Assembly (NCBI RefSeq): GCF_001908275.1
Contig: NZ_CP018620.1
Coordinates: 6,989,623 to 7,053,622, forward strand
Direction: 5' to 3'
Source: Paenibacillus xylanexedens
Lineage (GTDB): Bacteria > Bacillota > Bacilli > Paenibacillales > Paenibacillaceae
DNA length: 64,000 nt
Shown here: piece after piece, positions 1 to 9,766 of the stretch
How the letters are laid out: each line of letters starts with the position of its first letter
Numbering within the stretch: the stretch's first letter is position 1
Notes under the pieces: generated by a model
Seen by the model: the letters and a program-made list of their open reading frames with translations, nothing else
Told to the model about the DNA's origin: nothing
Databases searched by the model: none
Position numbers and translations under genes: made by a program

Positions 1-2709
1 CGCGGTCTGGGAAGAAGCATTTTTGATCGCCTGAGCTTCATCCAAAATGAGCGTATGGAAGGTTCGGCCCAGGTAGGTGTCCAAATCCCGTCGCAACAGA
101 GGATACGACGTCACAATTACATCTGCCTCATCCATACCAGAAAGCATATTGGCTCTCTCTTCTTTCTGACCGGCTGCGATAAGGACCTTCAGATGCGGGG
201 CGAACCGTGCAAACTCATTAGCCCAGTTGTAGGTCAGCGAGGCAGGAGCCACGACAAGTACCGGAGGATGAATGACCCTCGTTCGGATCGTCAATCCATC
301 CTGCTCCATCGTAGACCATAAGCCATCCGTATTCTCTGAAGCCATCTTATCCAATGGAAGCCCAGTTTTGGGATCGATATCGGAAGTCGCCAACGTTTCA
401 CCGCCCCGTAATGATCCGCTCTCCCGGTATTTATCACCGCCCGTAGGGTCCATGTTGTACTCAGGCTTCTCCTGAAGAACCGCTGTGATATAGGCGATGC
501 TTTGCAACGTTTTGCCAAGTCCCATATCATCCGCCAGAATGCCGCCAAAACGATAATAGGCTAGAGTACGCAGCCACTGGTATCCGCTGTTCTGATAATC
601 CCGCAGGATGGGGGTCAATGTTTTTGGTAATCCAAAATCCATCCGCTCAGGATCTCGGAGATCATCGAGGAAACGTTTCAGAGAACCTCCCCACTTCACA
701 TGACCGGAAACTTCGTCCCTGCCTGGCAATTGCAATGCCCGAACAGCTGGCAGCCGGATATGGCTGCTTTTGATGTCATCTGCACCCAGCCCAAGTGAAT
801 CGGCCATGTGAGCGAAACTGTCTGCACCTTCATTTTCAAGCGACAGAAAGACACCGCTCTTGAGACGGAAATACGGTTTCTTTTCCACGATGCGACGCAT
901 GAGTTCTTGAAGCTCCTGCTCGTCCACACCTTCCATCTCGAATGAAATCTCCAGCCAGTCCAGTCCTCTCCCCAAATCTGCTCGTACTTTCGGCGGTGTT
1001 GGATAGGATTGCACCATGGCCTTCACGGCGTTTGGCATATAGATGTCTACCTGTTTTTCAAGCTCAGGCAACAGATGATACATAACATCATAGATCGCAT
1101 CTTCCCGTTCGCTCGCCCAGACACTACCATCACGTTCCAGGAAAGAACGATCGAGCCGTTCAATGAGATTCCGTTCTTTGTATCGATCACGCACCAAAAT
1201 AACCTTTTTCTCTTCTTCATCTATTAAATACTCTGCAAGCGGATTAATAACCATGACCTCATAGTCGAATTCCAGACGCGCTGTAATACGTTCACGATAG
1301 AAGTCGATGTACAGCTTCGGTGAAAGTTCCGGTTCCGCGATCTGTTCACGCACCTGTGAATCAATGGACAGATGTCCGAGCGTACGCAGTTCTGGCACGA
1401 CATGCTGAACAAACTCATCCACCTGCTGGGTCGAAATATCGATGCTTTCCTTAATCCCATACGACGTGAGCGCCCCGCTCAAGTCCTCCAGACTTCGCAT
1501 CTGCATCGGCTCCAACATATGCAACTGCCCTTCCACCACAGCGGCATCATAAGCAGGGAGAAGAATCAGCTCACGCAGTCCGGAAATTTCAAGCTGATAT
1601 CCTTCATTCGCTCCCTGGGCGATCCGGTAAAATAAAGGAAGTACCCCCTCACCCAGTGTGAGTGGTCCATTGGCAAATCCCGTGCCCTCCATCCGGCTGT
1701 CAGCCTTTAGCAGCAATTCCAGCAATGGCTTCCATACGAGAGGAGCAATCAATATATCCCGTCCGTCCGAAGCTCCCAGATAACCGGAGATGGATTGGCG
1801 ATAGGCCTCCTCACTCTGTCTCATTCGAATAAGCATCGAGAGAATGGCCTGATCCTGCGGAGTGAAAACATGCATCAGTGGATCGTAGTGGAACAACTTG
1901 GTAAATGACATCGGCTCGCCCTTTTCGATGCAGTTCAGGAATTGTTTCACTTTCTGCACCACATACAGACGTTTGTTACCCACTTTCAGTTCAAGAGCAA
2001 GTTTCCCACCACCCTTGTGAACCTGTATCAGCTTACATATAAACTGAACCTGCAATTCTTCCCGCAGGGAGGAACGGCTGACAGGGGCAGTGTATTTACG
2101 ATCATTTCCATGCAGCGGTCTCCGATCCTTGGCAAACATGGACAGAATCTGATCCGCCGTACGGTAAGAAGGTTTATCTGCCGAGCGGCCCCACCCCGAA
2201 GCTGAGCTTGGACGACCTGCTTGGGCAAAGTGAACGGGCGGACGCTCTGGGGCATCATTCAGTTGCTCTCGTTGTGAAGCGGACTGTGGTCGCTCCCATA
2301 TGTTTTCTTCGACCAACGTCCCAACCCTGGACTTGGAACCTGAACTGGAACTGGTATTGGCTCCTTGGCCTGGAGCAGGTTGAGGAGGCTTCCCCGAAGC
2401 AATCGTGGCATTACGCTCCTGCTGCTCACCCCATTCGTGAATAGCCAACAGGACAGCAGCGACATGTTTGCAATAGTCATAATGCCTACCGTCACCCGGA
2501 CAACTGCAGCCTGCCACAATCTCACCTGATCCATCTACATCCACCGTAACCTGATAACGCTCCGATCCCCGAACCTGTGCTTCATAATGAAGCTGATCCT
2601 CACCGACCACCAGATTGGTCACCCTGCCAGATAGGTTATAATCTTCTCCGCGCTTGAATGCCGTGACCCCGCACAGCAATTTGATATCCATAATTGTGAA
2701 TGGCGCCAC
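1..2709 (-). CDS. SNF2-family helicase with N-terminal SWIM zinc finger (partial, 3' end outside window)
   Basis: A DNA-dependent ATPase of the SNF2/Rad54-like superfamily 2; about 903 residues are visible and the second helicase lobe lies beyond base 1. In order: a SWIM zinc finger (C68-x-C70, then C80 and H82), a low-complexity linker, a long variable region, then a RecA lobe with Walker A (DDMGLGKTLQ, near residue 726) and motif II DEAQ (near residue 890). The start is GTG at 2709: AGGAGG lies 9 bases upstream and an in-frame TGA lies just before, so no longer start is available. It follows the terminator of the U32 gene by about 30 bases, so its promoter is unclear. SWIM-SNF2 proteins are common in Firmicutes and are thought to remodel nucleoprotein; the substrate is unknown. 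Confidence 0.9.
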   Translation of the reverse strand, partial: MAPFTIMDIKLLCGVTAFKRGEDYNLSGRVTNLVVGEDQLHYEAQVRGSERYQVTVDVDGSGEIVAGCSCPGDGRHYDYCKHVAAVLLAIHEWGEQQERNATIASGKPPQPAPGQGANTSSSSGSKSRVGTLVEENIWERPQSASQREQLNDAPERPPVHFAQAGRPSSASGWGRSADKPSYRTADQILSMFAKDRRPLHGNDRKYTAPVSRSSLREELQVQFICKLIQVHKGGGKLALELKVGNKRLYVVQKVKQFLNCIEKGEPMSFTKLFHYDPLMHVFTPQDQAILSMLIRMRQSEEAYRQSISGYLGASDGRDILIAPLVWKPLLELLLKADSRMEGTGFANGPLTLGEGVLPLFYRIAQGANEGYQLEISGLRELILLPAYDAAVVEGQLHMLEPMQMRSLEDLSGALTSYGIKESIDISTQQVDEFVQHVVPELRTLGHLSIDSQVREQIAEPELSPKLYIDFYRERITARLEFDYEVMVINPLAEYLIDEEEKKVILVRDRYKERNLIERLDRSFLERDGSVWASEREDAIYDVMYHLLPELEKQVDIYMPNAVKAMVQSYPTPPKVRADLGRGLDWLEISFEMEGVDEQELQELMRRIVEKKPYFRLKSGVFLSLENEGADSFAHMADSLGLGADDIKSSHIRLPAVRALQLPGRDEVSGHVKWGGSLKRFLDDLRDPERMDFGLPKTLTPILRDYQNSGYQWLRTLAYYRFGGILADDMGLGKTLQSIAYITAVLQEKPEYNMDPTGGDKYRESGSLRGGETLATSDIDPKTGLPLDKMASENTDGLWSTMEQDGLTIRTRVIHPPVLVVAPASLTYNWANEFARFAPHLKVLIAAGQKEERANMLSGMDEADVIVTSYPLLRRDLDTYLGRTFHTLILDEAQAIKNASSQTA

Positions 2710-2736
2710 GCTTCTTCGCCTCCTGTATCATGATGT

Positions 2737-2776
2737 AAAAAAACCCCAAGAGCTCCTTGAAGCAGAGTTTGGGGTT
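2737..2776 (-). terminator. Rho-independent terminator after the U32 gene
   Basis: On the minus strand a GAACCCCAAA/TTTGGGGTT-type stem is followed by a run of seven T. It lies 37 bases past the stop of the U32-family gene and just before the SNF2 start. Confidence 0.8.
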
Positions 2777-2812
2777 CCTTCATACTTGTAACTGTTGTGT
2801 ACCATACAATCG

Positions 2813-5326
2813 TTATTTCACCAATTGACCACGTGTAACGCCCAGTTGGTTTGTTGCTTTGAGTGTTTTCCAAACTTGTGTACCACTGATCTCGCCGCGC
2901 AGTGCACGGTTGTACAGATCGATAACTTCGCGTACCTGCTCCGGTGTCTCCTCCAGGAATTCCACACGGTAACGGGATACACCCAGATCCATAAAGTTGG
3001 TCAGATACTCGGCACCTGACTGTTCCACTGCGTTGTATACCGTATTACGGCAACCTTCATCCACACGTACTGGGTGGGACATGCCGATCCGGTCTTGCAG
3101 GGATGCACGCTGTTCCTCACAAGGACGGCCACAGTTCGTGAAGTCCGTTCCTTCACTCATGAACGTACAATACACACAGTGCTCGGTGTGGAACATCGGC
3201 AGATGCTGGTGGATAACCACTTCGGTCTGACTTGTACGGGAGTGGCCCAGCAAATCAACCATTTGTTGAATGTTCAGGTCATAGGATGGCGTAATCCAGT
3301 CACATCCGGCTTCCAGGAACAATTCAACTGCTTTGTGATTGGCAATATTCAATGAGAAGTCGCCGATCAATTCCGGGTGCTTCGCATCCGGGTTTTCCAT
3401 CCGGTGACGCAGGTAGAAGTACAGTGCGCCTGTATTACGTACCAATACCGCATCCGGCTTCAGACGCAGGATGTTGTTATGATATCCGTTCTCCCCTGGC
3501 ATATGAATACGCGGTGTTGCCAGCGCGATCTTGCGACCAGCGGCATGCACAGCTTCCACGGCTGCCGGGAACTGCTTGATAAACTCGAAGTCGGCATAGA
3601 TCATGCCGATTCCTGCTTCAATCGCTGCCTCCACTTGTGGCAGGCTACGGCAGAGTGCGGTCAGTTCTGCTTGACCGCGAGCGACTGGCGATGCCGGTTT
3701 AACCGAATCGCCGTACACATCTACCGCCCGTTTCACGTAGACGGGTGGTTTAGGGCGTTCGCCCGCGAGTTGTTCTACCGCCTGACGGCGAATGTTATTC
3801 AACTCGCGCATTGGGATGATGACGTCACCGTGCAAGTTGACGTCCATTCCTTCCAACTGGAACACGGTGCCTCCCAGACGTCCGAACTGCTCTTCGAGCA
3901 ATTCATGTGTCATTGGACGTTTCTGCGCGATGTCCAGTTCCATCTCGGAATCAATACGGACGGTCGTGCCTTTCTGTACGTCTGTCCACCATGTGCTAAG
4001 CGGCTGCCCCGGGCTGCCGATGACCTTCACCTTCACCGGGAATACACGGTACGGCTTCTCGGTCTCGAAGCTTTGACGCAGACGTTTGTCCAGCGCCGGG
4101 TCATTCGTTTTCCACACTTTGTCGCCAACTTTCACGCGTCGCAGATCCACGTCACTGCGGCCTGGCACGACATCAACGATCCAACCCTCTTCGGCTTCGC
4201 CTTCGAGTTTTACGCCTTTGCGACGTACATCGTATACACGTCCGCCCTCTTCCTTCTGAGTCGGGTCTCCGGCGTCAAATACAATTCCGTCTCCACGTTT
4301 CACAGGTGCATCCAGCTTGAGGACCACACCATCGCGCAACACTTGATCCACACGACCGAGGTAGACACCACGGCTTTTCGGGAACGTTCCATCCACCAGT
4401 TCTTTGTTGTTTGTACCGCTCAGGAAGCCATGCGTGAATCCACGGGAGAAGCTTTGCTGCAATTCGCGAACTTCTTCCTTGCTTGGCGGTGTGTTATCTC
4501 CATCAAAATAACGGTCAATCGCTTTACGATATTTGCTTACTACGTTGGCTACGTATTCTGGCGTTTTGAGACGTCCTTCAATTTTGAAAGAAGTTACTCC
4601 TGCTTCGATCAGTTCCGGCATCAGATCAATCGCTGCCAGATCCTTCGGAGACAACAGATAGGCTACATCACCCATCGGTTTGTGCACCCCATCCACCATC
4701 AGATCGTATGGAAGACGACAAGCTTGTGCGCACTCTCCGCGGTTCGCCGAACGTCCTCCCCACATTTCGGAAGTCAGACACTGCCCCGAGTAGGATACAC
4801 ACAGCGCACCATGCACAAATACTTCCATTGGAAGTTTTGCCTGCTCACCGATCTTCTGGATCTGCTTCAGGTTGTTCTCCCGTCCCAGAACGACACGTTC
4901 CATATCAAACGGCTTCGTAAACTCGACCGCTTCCGGAGACGTAATTGTCATCTGTGTTGAACCGTGAATCGGGAAATCCGGCGAGATCTCGCGGATCATC
5001 TTCACCAAACCCAAATCCTGAACAATTACAGCGTCCACACCTGCATCGACACAAGCGTCAATCAGTTCTTTGGCATCCGTCAATTCATTTTCAAAAATCA
5101 ATATATTAAAGGTCAAAAAACCTTTTACGCCATAACTGTGCAAAAACGCCATAATCTCCGGCAGCTCGTCCATGCGGAAATTGTTCGCCCGTGCCCGTGC
5201 ATTAAACTTTTCGACTCCGAAGAAAATTGCATCTGCGCCATTGGCTACCGCCGAACGCATACAATCCCAGTCACCAGCCGGTGCCAGAAGTTCAACGTCT
5301 TCTCTTCGTATTGTTGCTGTTTTCAT
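2813..5326 (-). CDS. U32-family peptidase-like protein with two U32 modules (RlhA-type)
   Basis: Member of the 'peptidase U32' family, whose characterised bacterial members (TrhP, RlhA) hydroxylate tRNA or 23S rRNA rather than cleave peptides. The protein is 837 residues. The N-terminal module starts ELLAPAG and carries the signature around EVFVHGALCVSYSGQC followed by the conserved Cys set (GECAQACR). A central region (about 330-560) resembles the insert of RlhA-like proteins. A second U32-like module from about 570 has its own Cys cluster (HCVYC...NCGRPC). ATG at 5326 is chosen because GGGGAGGA stands just upstream; an ATG five codons earlier would overlap that site. RlhA of E. coli is shorter, about 650 residues. 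The rRNA-modification role is inference from the family. The gene is single and closed by its own terminator. Confidence 0.85.
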   Translation of the reverse strand: MKTATIRREDVELLAPAGDWDCMRSAVANGADAIFFGVEKFNARARANNFRMDELPEIMAFLHSYGVKGFLTFNILIFENELTDAKELIDACVDAGVDAVIVQDLGLVKMIREISPDFPIHGSTQMTITSPEAVEFTKPFDMERVVLGRENNLKQIQKIGEQAKLPMEVFVHGALCVSYSGQCLTSEMWGGRSANRGECAQACRLPYDLMVDGVHKPMGDVAYLLSPKDLAAIDLMPELIEAGVTSFKIEGRLKTPEYVANVVSKYRKAIDRYFDGDNTPPSKEEVRELQQSFSRGFTHGFLSGTNNKELVDGTFPKSRGVYLGRVDQVLRDGVVLKLDAPVKRGDGIVFDAGDPTQKEEGGRVYDVRRKGVKLEGEAEEGWIVDVVPGRSDVDLRRVKVGDKVWKTNDPALDKRLRQSFETEKPYRVFPVKVKVIGSPGQPLSTWWTDVQKGTTVRIDSEMELDIAQKRPMTHELLEEQFGRLGGTVFQLEGMDVNLHGDVIIPMRELNNIRRQAVEQLAGERPKPPVYVKRAVDVYGDSVKPASPVARGQAELTALCRSLPQVEAAIEAGIGMIYADFEFIKQFPAAVEAVHAAGRKIALATPRIHMPGENGYHNNILRLKPDAVLVRNTGALYFYLRHRMENPDAKHPELIGDFSLNIANHKAVELFLEAGCDWITPSYDLNIQQMVDLLGHSRTSQTEVVIHQHLPMFHTEHCVYCTFMSEGTDFTNCGRPCEEQRASLQDRIGMSHPVRVDEGCRNTVYNAVEQSGAEYLTNFMDLGVSRYRVEFLEETPEQVREVIDLYNRALRGEISGTQVWKTLKATNQLGVTRGQLVK

Positions 5327-5607
5327 GTAGATCCTCCCCATAACCGGCTATCCGCCGGATTTAATCCCTATATCCTTAACCGCCTGAACATAAAAAGCCT
5401 AAGACTGCACCTTATCGGGTACACCTGCATTGTCACGGTATTACAATATCTATCTATTATGTCTGTATTGCCTGAACTCCAAGCTTACAGTCATCCTATT
5501 CATCAGATCAGTAGTCATAACTCCTGAACTAGTATAGTGTACCACTTCTGCACCGACTCTTCTACGTTTTCCTGAAAAAACCGTTTACCATTTTCATTTC
5601 CATTAAG
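5327..5607. other. Intergenic leader region of the U32 gene
   Basis: No coding potential seen. It contains the ribosome site of the U32 gene and a short palindrome next to it (GGCTATCCGCC). No convincing -35/-10 pair was found, although a TATACT lies on the minus strand near 5531-5536. Confidence 0.4.
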
Positions 5608-5762
5608 ATTTACACTAGACACTCCGATTGCAGTACCATCTTCCGATCGCTGTTACCCCCAAATTTTTTTTATTTCCTTTTCTAACGGGGGAAAAATCTG
5701 GTGATAAACGCGCACGCTTCGCTTCTTCAGATCGGTCCTGCACTCTTCGTCCCAGTGTAAAT
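5608..5762. repeat. Long palindromic intergenic element, copy A
   Basis: Ends are inverted repeats (ATTTACACT / AGTGTAAAT). The core reads CTTCCGATCGCTGTTACC, an imperfect hairpin, then CGCACGCTTCGCTTCTTCAG. It is the most decayed copy: core arms TTACCCCCAAATTTT and AAAATCTGGTGATAA have several mismatches. It lies between the stalk-protein terminator and the U32 gene. Confidence 0.85.
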
Positions 5763-5787
5763 ATTTAATTTATATTATACAGAAAAC

Positions 5788-5821
5788 AAATAAGCCGAAA
5801 GGTCTTTTGACCCTCCGGCTT
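5788..5821 (-). terminator. Terminator of the HtrA-like/stalk-protein operon
   Basis: AGCCGGAGGGTC / GACCTTTCGGCT stem with an AAAA loop (two G-U type pairs), followed by TTATTTG on the minus strand, 10 bases after the stop of the stalk-domain gene. Confidence 0.75.
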
Positions 5822-5830
5822 CTATCACTT

Positions 5831-7726
5831 TCATTTAATAAAAGTAAATGAGTTCACTGCTTTTTCCAAGGCTGCCGCCTGAACTTCTGTCTTGTTGGCA
5901 TCATTCAGCCCACTTGTGATCGTATAGGTTGTTCCGTCCTTTTCAAACACGATCTGACGACCCGCATATGGCACACCTTTGTCCAGTTCATGATACGTAA
6001 AGGAAAATGCAGGCACACCCGCAAACGTCAGCTCTTCACTGCCAAGCAACTTGAAGTTCTTACGGGTTTTGGTGGCTTCGGCATAGGCTTCTCTCAATTG
6101 GCTGACCGTCATCTCGATCGACTTGTCTTCGCTCGCCGCAATGGAGAATTCTCCGCCAGTAAAGGTGTACACCACAGGTGAATATTCGAATCGATCACTA
6201 TACGGCGTCCAGTAACGCGGAATATCTACACTGTATTTATAACGTTTGGACGTACGTGTAAGTGTCTTCGTTTTGTCTGTCAAATAAGGATCTTCATCCA
6301 GCTGACCGAAATTATCGGCAACCGTATCAAAATCAATCTCCACACTCTTCATAATCCGTTCAAACCATGCCCGATCTGCACTTTGCTCCTCAGGGAACGT
6401 ATACTCTGCATAATACCGATACCCATTCTTCTGCAAAAGAACATCGAACTCGGTCTGCCAGCCCCCGCCAAAGTTATAACGGAATTCATTCACCTCGGCA
6501 GTTTCTCCCGAGATATCCATCGTATATGAACCAATTGGCTCGTAACTCTCTGGTGTAAATGTCTCGCGCATCCACTTATCCAGTTGGCCGCTCCAGTCTT
6601 TTACCGTTGTACCTGCTTTCGCCGAAGTGACACGCCATTGCAGATACGCACCATCCTTGGCTTCATAGGTCATCTGATTGTTATCCATCGACCAGCCGGC
6701 TGGAATCTTCAATTCAATACCATAGTCATCGTTCCACGCGGAGCGCATGCCATTATCTACGGTGGATAGATCCTTAATCGTTCGATCCGACTCTGCATAG
6801 GTTGGCTGGAATGAATTGAGTAGCGCTGCACGTTTGCCCAGATCTTTATAATTCAGGGCTTCGTAATCCGCGAGGTACACATCATATTGACGACCTTCAC
6901 TCAGATACTGACGCATCTCCCATAACATGCCGTCTACATCTTTCACGATAATCCGTGCATAAGGCGTTTTGCCTTTCGACACCGCTTCACGATCCAGCAC
7001 TGTATCTCCCGATTGTTTGGCCTCCTGGACAAGTTGCTGCAACAAATCATCCGCATCCAGAGCCACATCCTGATCGCTAACATACACTTCAAGATAATAA
7101 CTGTTGTCCGCAGCGCCAAAAGTCATCATGCGCTCCTGCTCACCGGTCTGGAAAACTATAAGGTCTGCCGGGTAGTTAATGGACCAACCATAAAAACTGT
7201 TGCCAATTCTGGTTTTGCCTTCATCCGGATGAAGGCCATCCTCGTCATTCACCGAATCATCGGTTTGCAACAGACGAATGACCATTTCTCCGGAGCTGGT
7301 TGGAGCTAGTGTTGCTCCGATACCGGCAGCAACCGGACGAAGTGGAACCATAAGTACGCCATTCACCATCTTGGGAGCGGCACCCATCTCATGTTTTACA
7401 CCATCCACCCAGGCAATTGAACTGCCAATCGTTAGAGTCACGGTGTGCGGGCCTTCCTTGATTTTGACAACATCATTTTTCTCCAGCCGGATTTCACTGC
7501 CAAATGCTTTCTTGAACACTCCCACAGGCACCATCGTAACACCCTTGAACTTGTAAGGTTTGGCTATGGCCTGCTTATCGCCGTTGATGTAGGCGCTCGT
7601 GCTCCCCGCTTTCACCCGTAGTTCACTTGTCGTCAGATCAGATGCCCATACAGGCAATGCCGCGCCAATGGTCAGCATCCCGGTTAATACACCTGTGCTT
7701 AGCACACGTATCCATGACTTTTTCAT
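5831..7726 (-). CDS. Secreted stalk-domain (copper amine oxidase N-terminal-like) protein
   Basis: A 631-residue exported protein. A signal peptide (MKKSWIRVL, hydrophobic core, PVWA cleavage region) leads into a pair of 'stalk'/Cu_amine_oxidN1-type motifs (about residues 30-150; TMVPVGVFKKAFG and LMVPLRPVAAGIG are the two typical repeats). The rest, about 170-630, contains three related beta-rich stretches beginning near NSFYGWSINYPAD, DDYGIELKIPAGW and RYKYSVDIPRYW, so the C-terminal part may be a triplicated domain. ATG at 7726 is preferred since it starts a clean signal peptide after GAGAGGA; an upstream ATG at 7750 has no ribosome site. The stop of the HtrA-like gene is about 40 bases upstream, so the two are probably one operon. 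Surface or envelope function is inferred; the exact role is unknown. Confidence 0.8.
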   Translation of the reverse strand: MKKSWIRVLSTGVLTGMLTIGAALPVWASDLTTSELRVKAGSTSAYINGDKQAIAKPYKFKGVTMVPVGVFKKAFGSEIRLEKNDVVKIKEGPHTVTLTIGSSIAWVDGVKHEMGAAPKMVNGVLMVPLRPVAAGIGATLAPTSSGEMVIRLLQTDDSVNDEDGLHPDEGKTRIGNSFYGWSINYPADLIVFQTGEQERMMTFGAADNSYYLEVYVSDQDVALDADDLLQQLVQEAKQSGDTVLDREAVSKGKTPYARIIVKDVDGMLWEMRQYLSEGRQYDVYLADYEALNYKDLGKRAALLNSFQPTYAESDRTIKDLSTVDNGMRSAWNDDYGIELKIPAGWSMDNNQMTYEAKDGAYLQWRVTSAKAGTTVKDWSGQLDKWMRETFTPESYEPIGSYTMDISGETAEVNEFRYNFGGGWQTEFDVLLQKNGYRYYAEYTFPEEQSADRAWFERIMKSVEIDFDTVADNFGQLDEDPYLTDKTKTLTRTSKRYKYSVDIPRYWTPYSDRFEYSPVVYTFTGGEFSIAASEDKSIEMTVSQLREAYAEATKTRKNFKLLGSEELTFAGVPAFSFTYHELDKGVPYAGRQIVFEKDGTTYTITSGLNDANKTEVQAAALEKAVNSFTFIK

Positions 7727-7768
7727 TCCGTTCTTTCGTCCTCTCTCCATCCGGGCTGATCGCCGGGC

Positions 7769-8938
7769 TTATTGTTCTTCATCTGCAAGGAACGCTTCAT
7801 CTTCCTCGTCTACGATGTCTGCGCGATCAGCAAGCACCAACGTGCGGGTGACGATATCGCCATCCGATTGCATCAACAACTTTACCTTTTGCCCAGGCAG
7901 ATACTTTTTGAGCAACTCATTGATATCCACTACTGAAGAGACACGTGTGCCCGCGACACTGTATAGGACATCGCCCTCTTTGATTTTGGCTTTCTTGGCT
8001 TCTGGAGACAGTACGCCCGTAATCGTTAAGGGATCATCTGTAGGCAGGCCCACAATCGCAGACCAACTTTCCTCCAGCTGTAGCCCCAGACTTGCACGTT
8101 TTATTTTGCCATATTTAAAAAACTGATCGATGATATATTGAACGGTATCCACGGGAATCGAAAATCCCAAACTCTCTACGCCGACCGCAGAAAATTTCAT
8201 GGAATTGATACCAACCACTTCACCCTTCAGATTGACCAGCGGTCCTCCGCTATTTCCTGGGTTAATGGCCGTGTCGGTCTGAATCAACCGGTAGGTCGCC
8301 TCAACACCACGATTCAAGCCGCTAATTACCCCTACCGTTGCCGAGTTGCGCAGAGAAAAGGAAATCGGCGTACCCAAGGCAATCACGGTTTCTCCAACAG
8401 TGGTTTGTGAGGCTTTGGCAAAGCTCGCCGGTTTGAGTGATTTAGCATTGATTTTGATTAGCGCCAGATCACTGAGTGCATCACTGTATGTTTTCGTAAT
8501 TTTGTATGTATTGCCATCCGTCGTTACGACAACCGGATTCGTTAATCCGTCGACCACATGTGCATTCGTTACAATCCATCCATTGGACCGGATAATGACA
8601 CCTGTACCATGTGCAAGATTATAACGGTCGTCTGATGTTGCACCGTCCTGCACTTCGGTAGATTTCCCAATAATACCTACGACCGAAGGAGATACCTTTT
8701 CGATCACTTTGGGAATGGCTTCACTTCCCTTGTACGTGTACGTTCCTGATTTGGCATCATATTGTCCACTTCCACCAACTGCCTTGAGCAGATCCTTGGT
8801 GTTCACATAGACTTGACCGTCTACCACTTTCGCTTGCATCGCCGCTTTGGATTCAGCTGCACCGGCCGTTGCCGCTACACTAATCGAGAGTACAGCAGCC
8901 ATCAGTATGGCTATCCCCTTTTTACCCAACACGCTCAT
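7769..8938 (-). CDS. HtrA/DegP-like S1C serine protease with PDZ domain
   Basis: Exported trypsin-fold protease of 389 residues. It has a signal peptide with AAG-AAE cleavage region, then a short stalk-like stretch (VDGQVYVNTKDLLKAVGG), then the protease: His in VTNAHVVDG, Asp in SDALSDLALI and nucleophile Ser in NPGNSGGPL. A C-terminal PDZ domain (about 285-365) ends in an acidic tail (DEEDEAFLADEEQ). Unlike typical Bacillus HtrA/YyxA proteins it has a signal peptide rather than a cytoplasmic tail plus anchor, so it is probably secreted or wall-associated. The start has GGTGAG a few bases upstream. It is the first gene of a two-gene operon with the stalk-domain protein, which may be a partner or substrate (inference). 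Confidence 0.88.
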   Translation of the reverse strand: MSVLGKKGIAILMAAVLSISVAATAGAAESKAAMQAKVVDGQVYVNTKDLLKAVGGSGQYDAKSGTYTYKGSEAIPKVIEKVSPSVVGIIGKSTEVQDGATSDDRYNLAHGTGVIIRSNGWIVTNAHVVDGLTNPVVVTTDGNTYKITKTYSDALSDLALIKINAKSLKPASFAKASQTTVGETVIALGTPISFSLRNSATVGVISGLNRGVEATYRLIQTDTAINPGNSGGPLVNLKGEVVGINSMKFSAVGVESLGFSIPVDTVQYIIDQFFKYGKIKRASLGLQLEESWSAIVGLPTDDPLTITGVLSPEAKKAKIKEGDVLYSVAGTRVSSVVDINELLKKYLPGQKVKLLMQSDGDIVTRTLVLADRADIVDEEDEAFLADEEQ

Positions 8939-9132
8939 ATTCTCACCTGACCCTCTCTATACATCCTTCTTGCGCGACTCGACATCTGATTCATCGCTGA
9001 ATCTATTCTCTCTTTCTCTCATCTGCAATTCCGGTATCCCTCAATGTATCATACAGAATCTGGATATACAATTGTTTTAAGTCCTATTTTAGTAGAGAAG
9101 GTAGAATCTTGTTCAATCGCTCGATATAAACG

Positions 9133-9167
9133 AAAAAAACACCCTCCATGTCTCTCTGGAAAGTGTT
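9133..9167 (-). terminator. Terminator of the small membrane-protein gene
   Basis: ACACTTTCCA / TGGAGGGTGT stem followed by seven T on the minus strand, about 50 bases past the stop. Confidence 0.8.
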
Positions 9168-9215
9168 CGTCTGTACCTCTTTTAGCTTAAATTACATTTA
9201 AATTCTGCGGCATTC

Positions 9216-9428
9216 CTACTGAGCAAACCAACCCGTTATCATCGCATAGTCTGTCATCAGAAATACCAGTAGGCTGACTACTGCAAATCCGATCGCAAAC
9301 AGATTTTTCTTCGGTGCTCGAAGAAGCCGAACAACTCCGATGAAAATCAGGATCGTAAATAAGATGACAAAAATATCAAATGCATTAAAATTCGATGTAC
9401 TCGCCGTGGCAGCTTCTGCAAACAGCAT
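9216..9428 (-). CDS. Small two-helix membrane protein, unknown function
   Basis: A 70-residue protein with two hydrophobic helices (about 19-36 and 44-60) joined by a basic loop RLLRAPKKN. AAGGAGG precedes the ATG. It loosely resembles DUF2759-type small Bacillus membrane proteins (a basic KKN followed by a second helix), but I cannot confirm this by eye. It is a single-gene unit between the HtrA operon and uvrA. Confidence 0.65.
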   Translation of the reverse strand: MLFAEAATASTSNFNAFDIFVILFTILIFIGVVRLLRAPKKNLFAIGFAVVSLLVFLMTDYAMITGWFAQ

Positions 9429-9650
9429 GGATAGACAGACCTCCTTACCATAGTTGAACAGCTAACGCATACCCTAATATCTTCCTCTATGTTATCTGTA
9501 CCCTGCTTGTAATGCAAGCCCTATCATCCATAAAAATGAAAAAAAGCCAATTTGGCCGAATATTCCTGTAATGCTCGTCATAATGCATATGTAAACACTT
9601 TCACAAAATAACCTTAGTCCGAAGGAAACACCGTGCATCACTCAAAATGA
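9429..9650. other. Intergenic region upstream of the small membrane-protein gene
   Basis: No gene seen. It holds the upstream region of the small membrane-protein gene and, near 9540-9565, a GCC/GGC short hairpin followed by seven T on the minus strand that could be a second weak terminator. Confidence 0.35.
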
Positions 9651-9723
9651 AAAGCCCTTCTTCTCGGAAGCAGAGCACATCAGATCGTTATCCAACGTCT
9701 CTACCTTTTCGAAAAGAAGGGCC
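9651..9723 (-). terminator. Probable uvrA terminator
   Basis: Stem GCCCTTCTT ... AAGAAGGGC with TTTTC after it on the minus strand. The loop region is long, so the fold is less certain than for other terminators here. Confidence 0.6.
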
Positions 9724-9766
9724 AATACTGCCACTTCATATTGATATAACTACTGGTTAGAGGACC

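Noticed and set aside
3377..4960. A 527-codon open frame antisense to the U32 gene
   Set aside because: It is a shadow of the real gene, with Cys/His-rich sequence unlike a folded protein, and no ribosome site. The U32 motifs on the other strand are clear.
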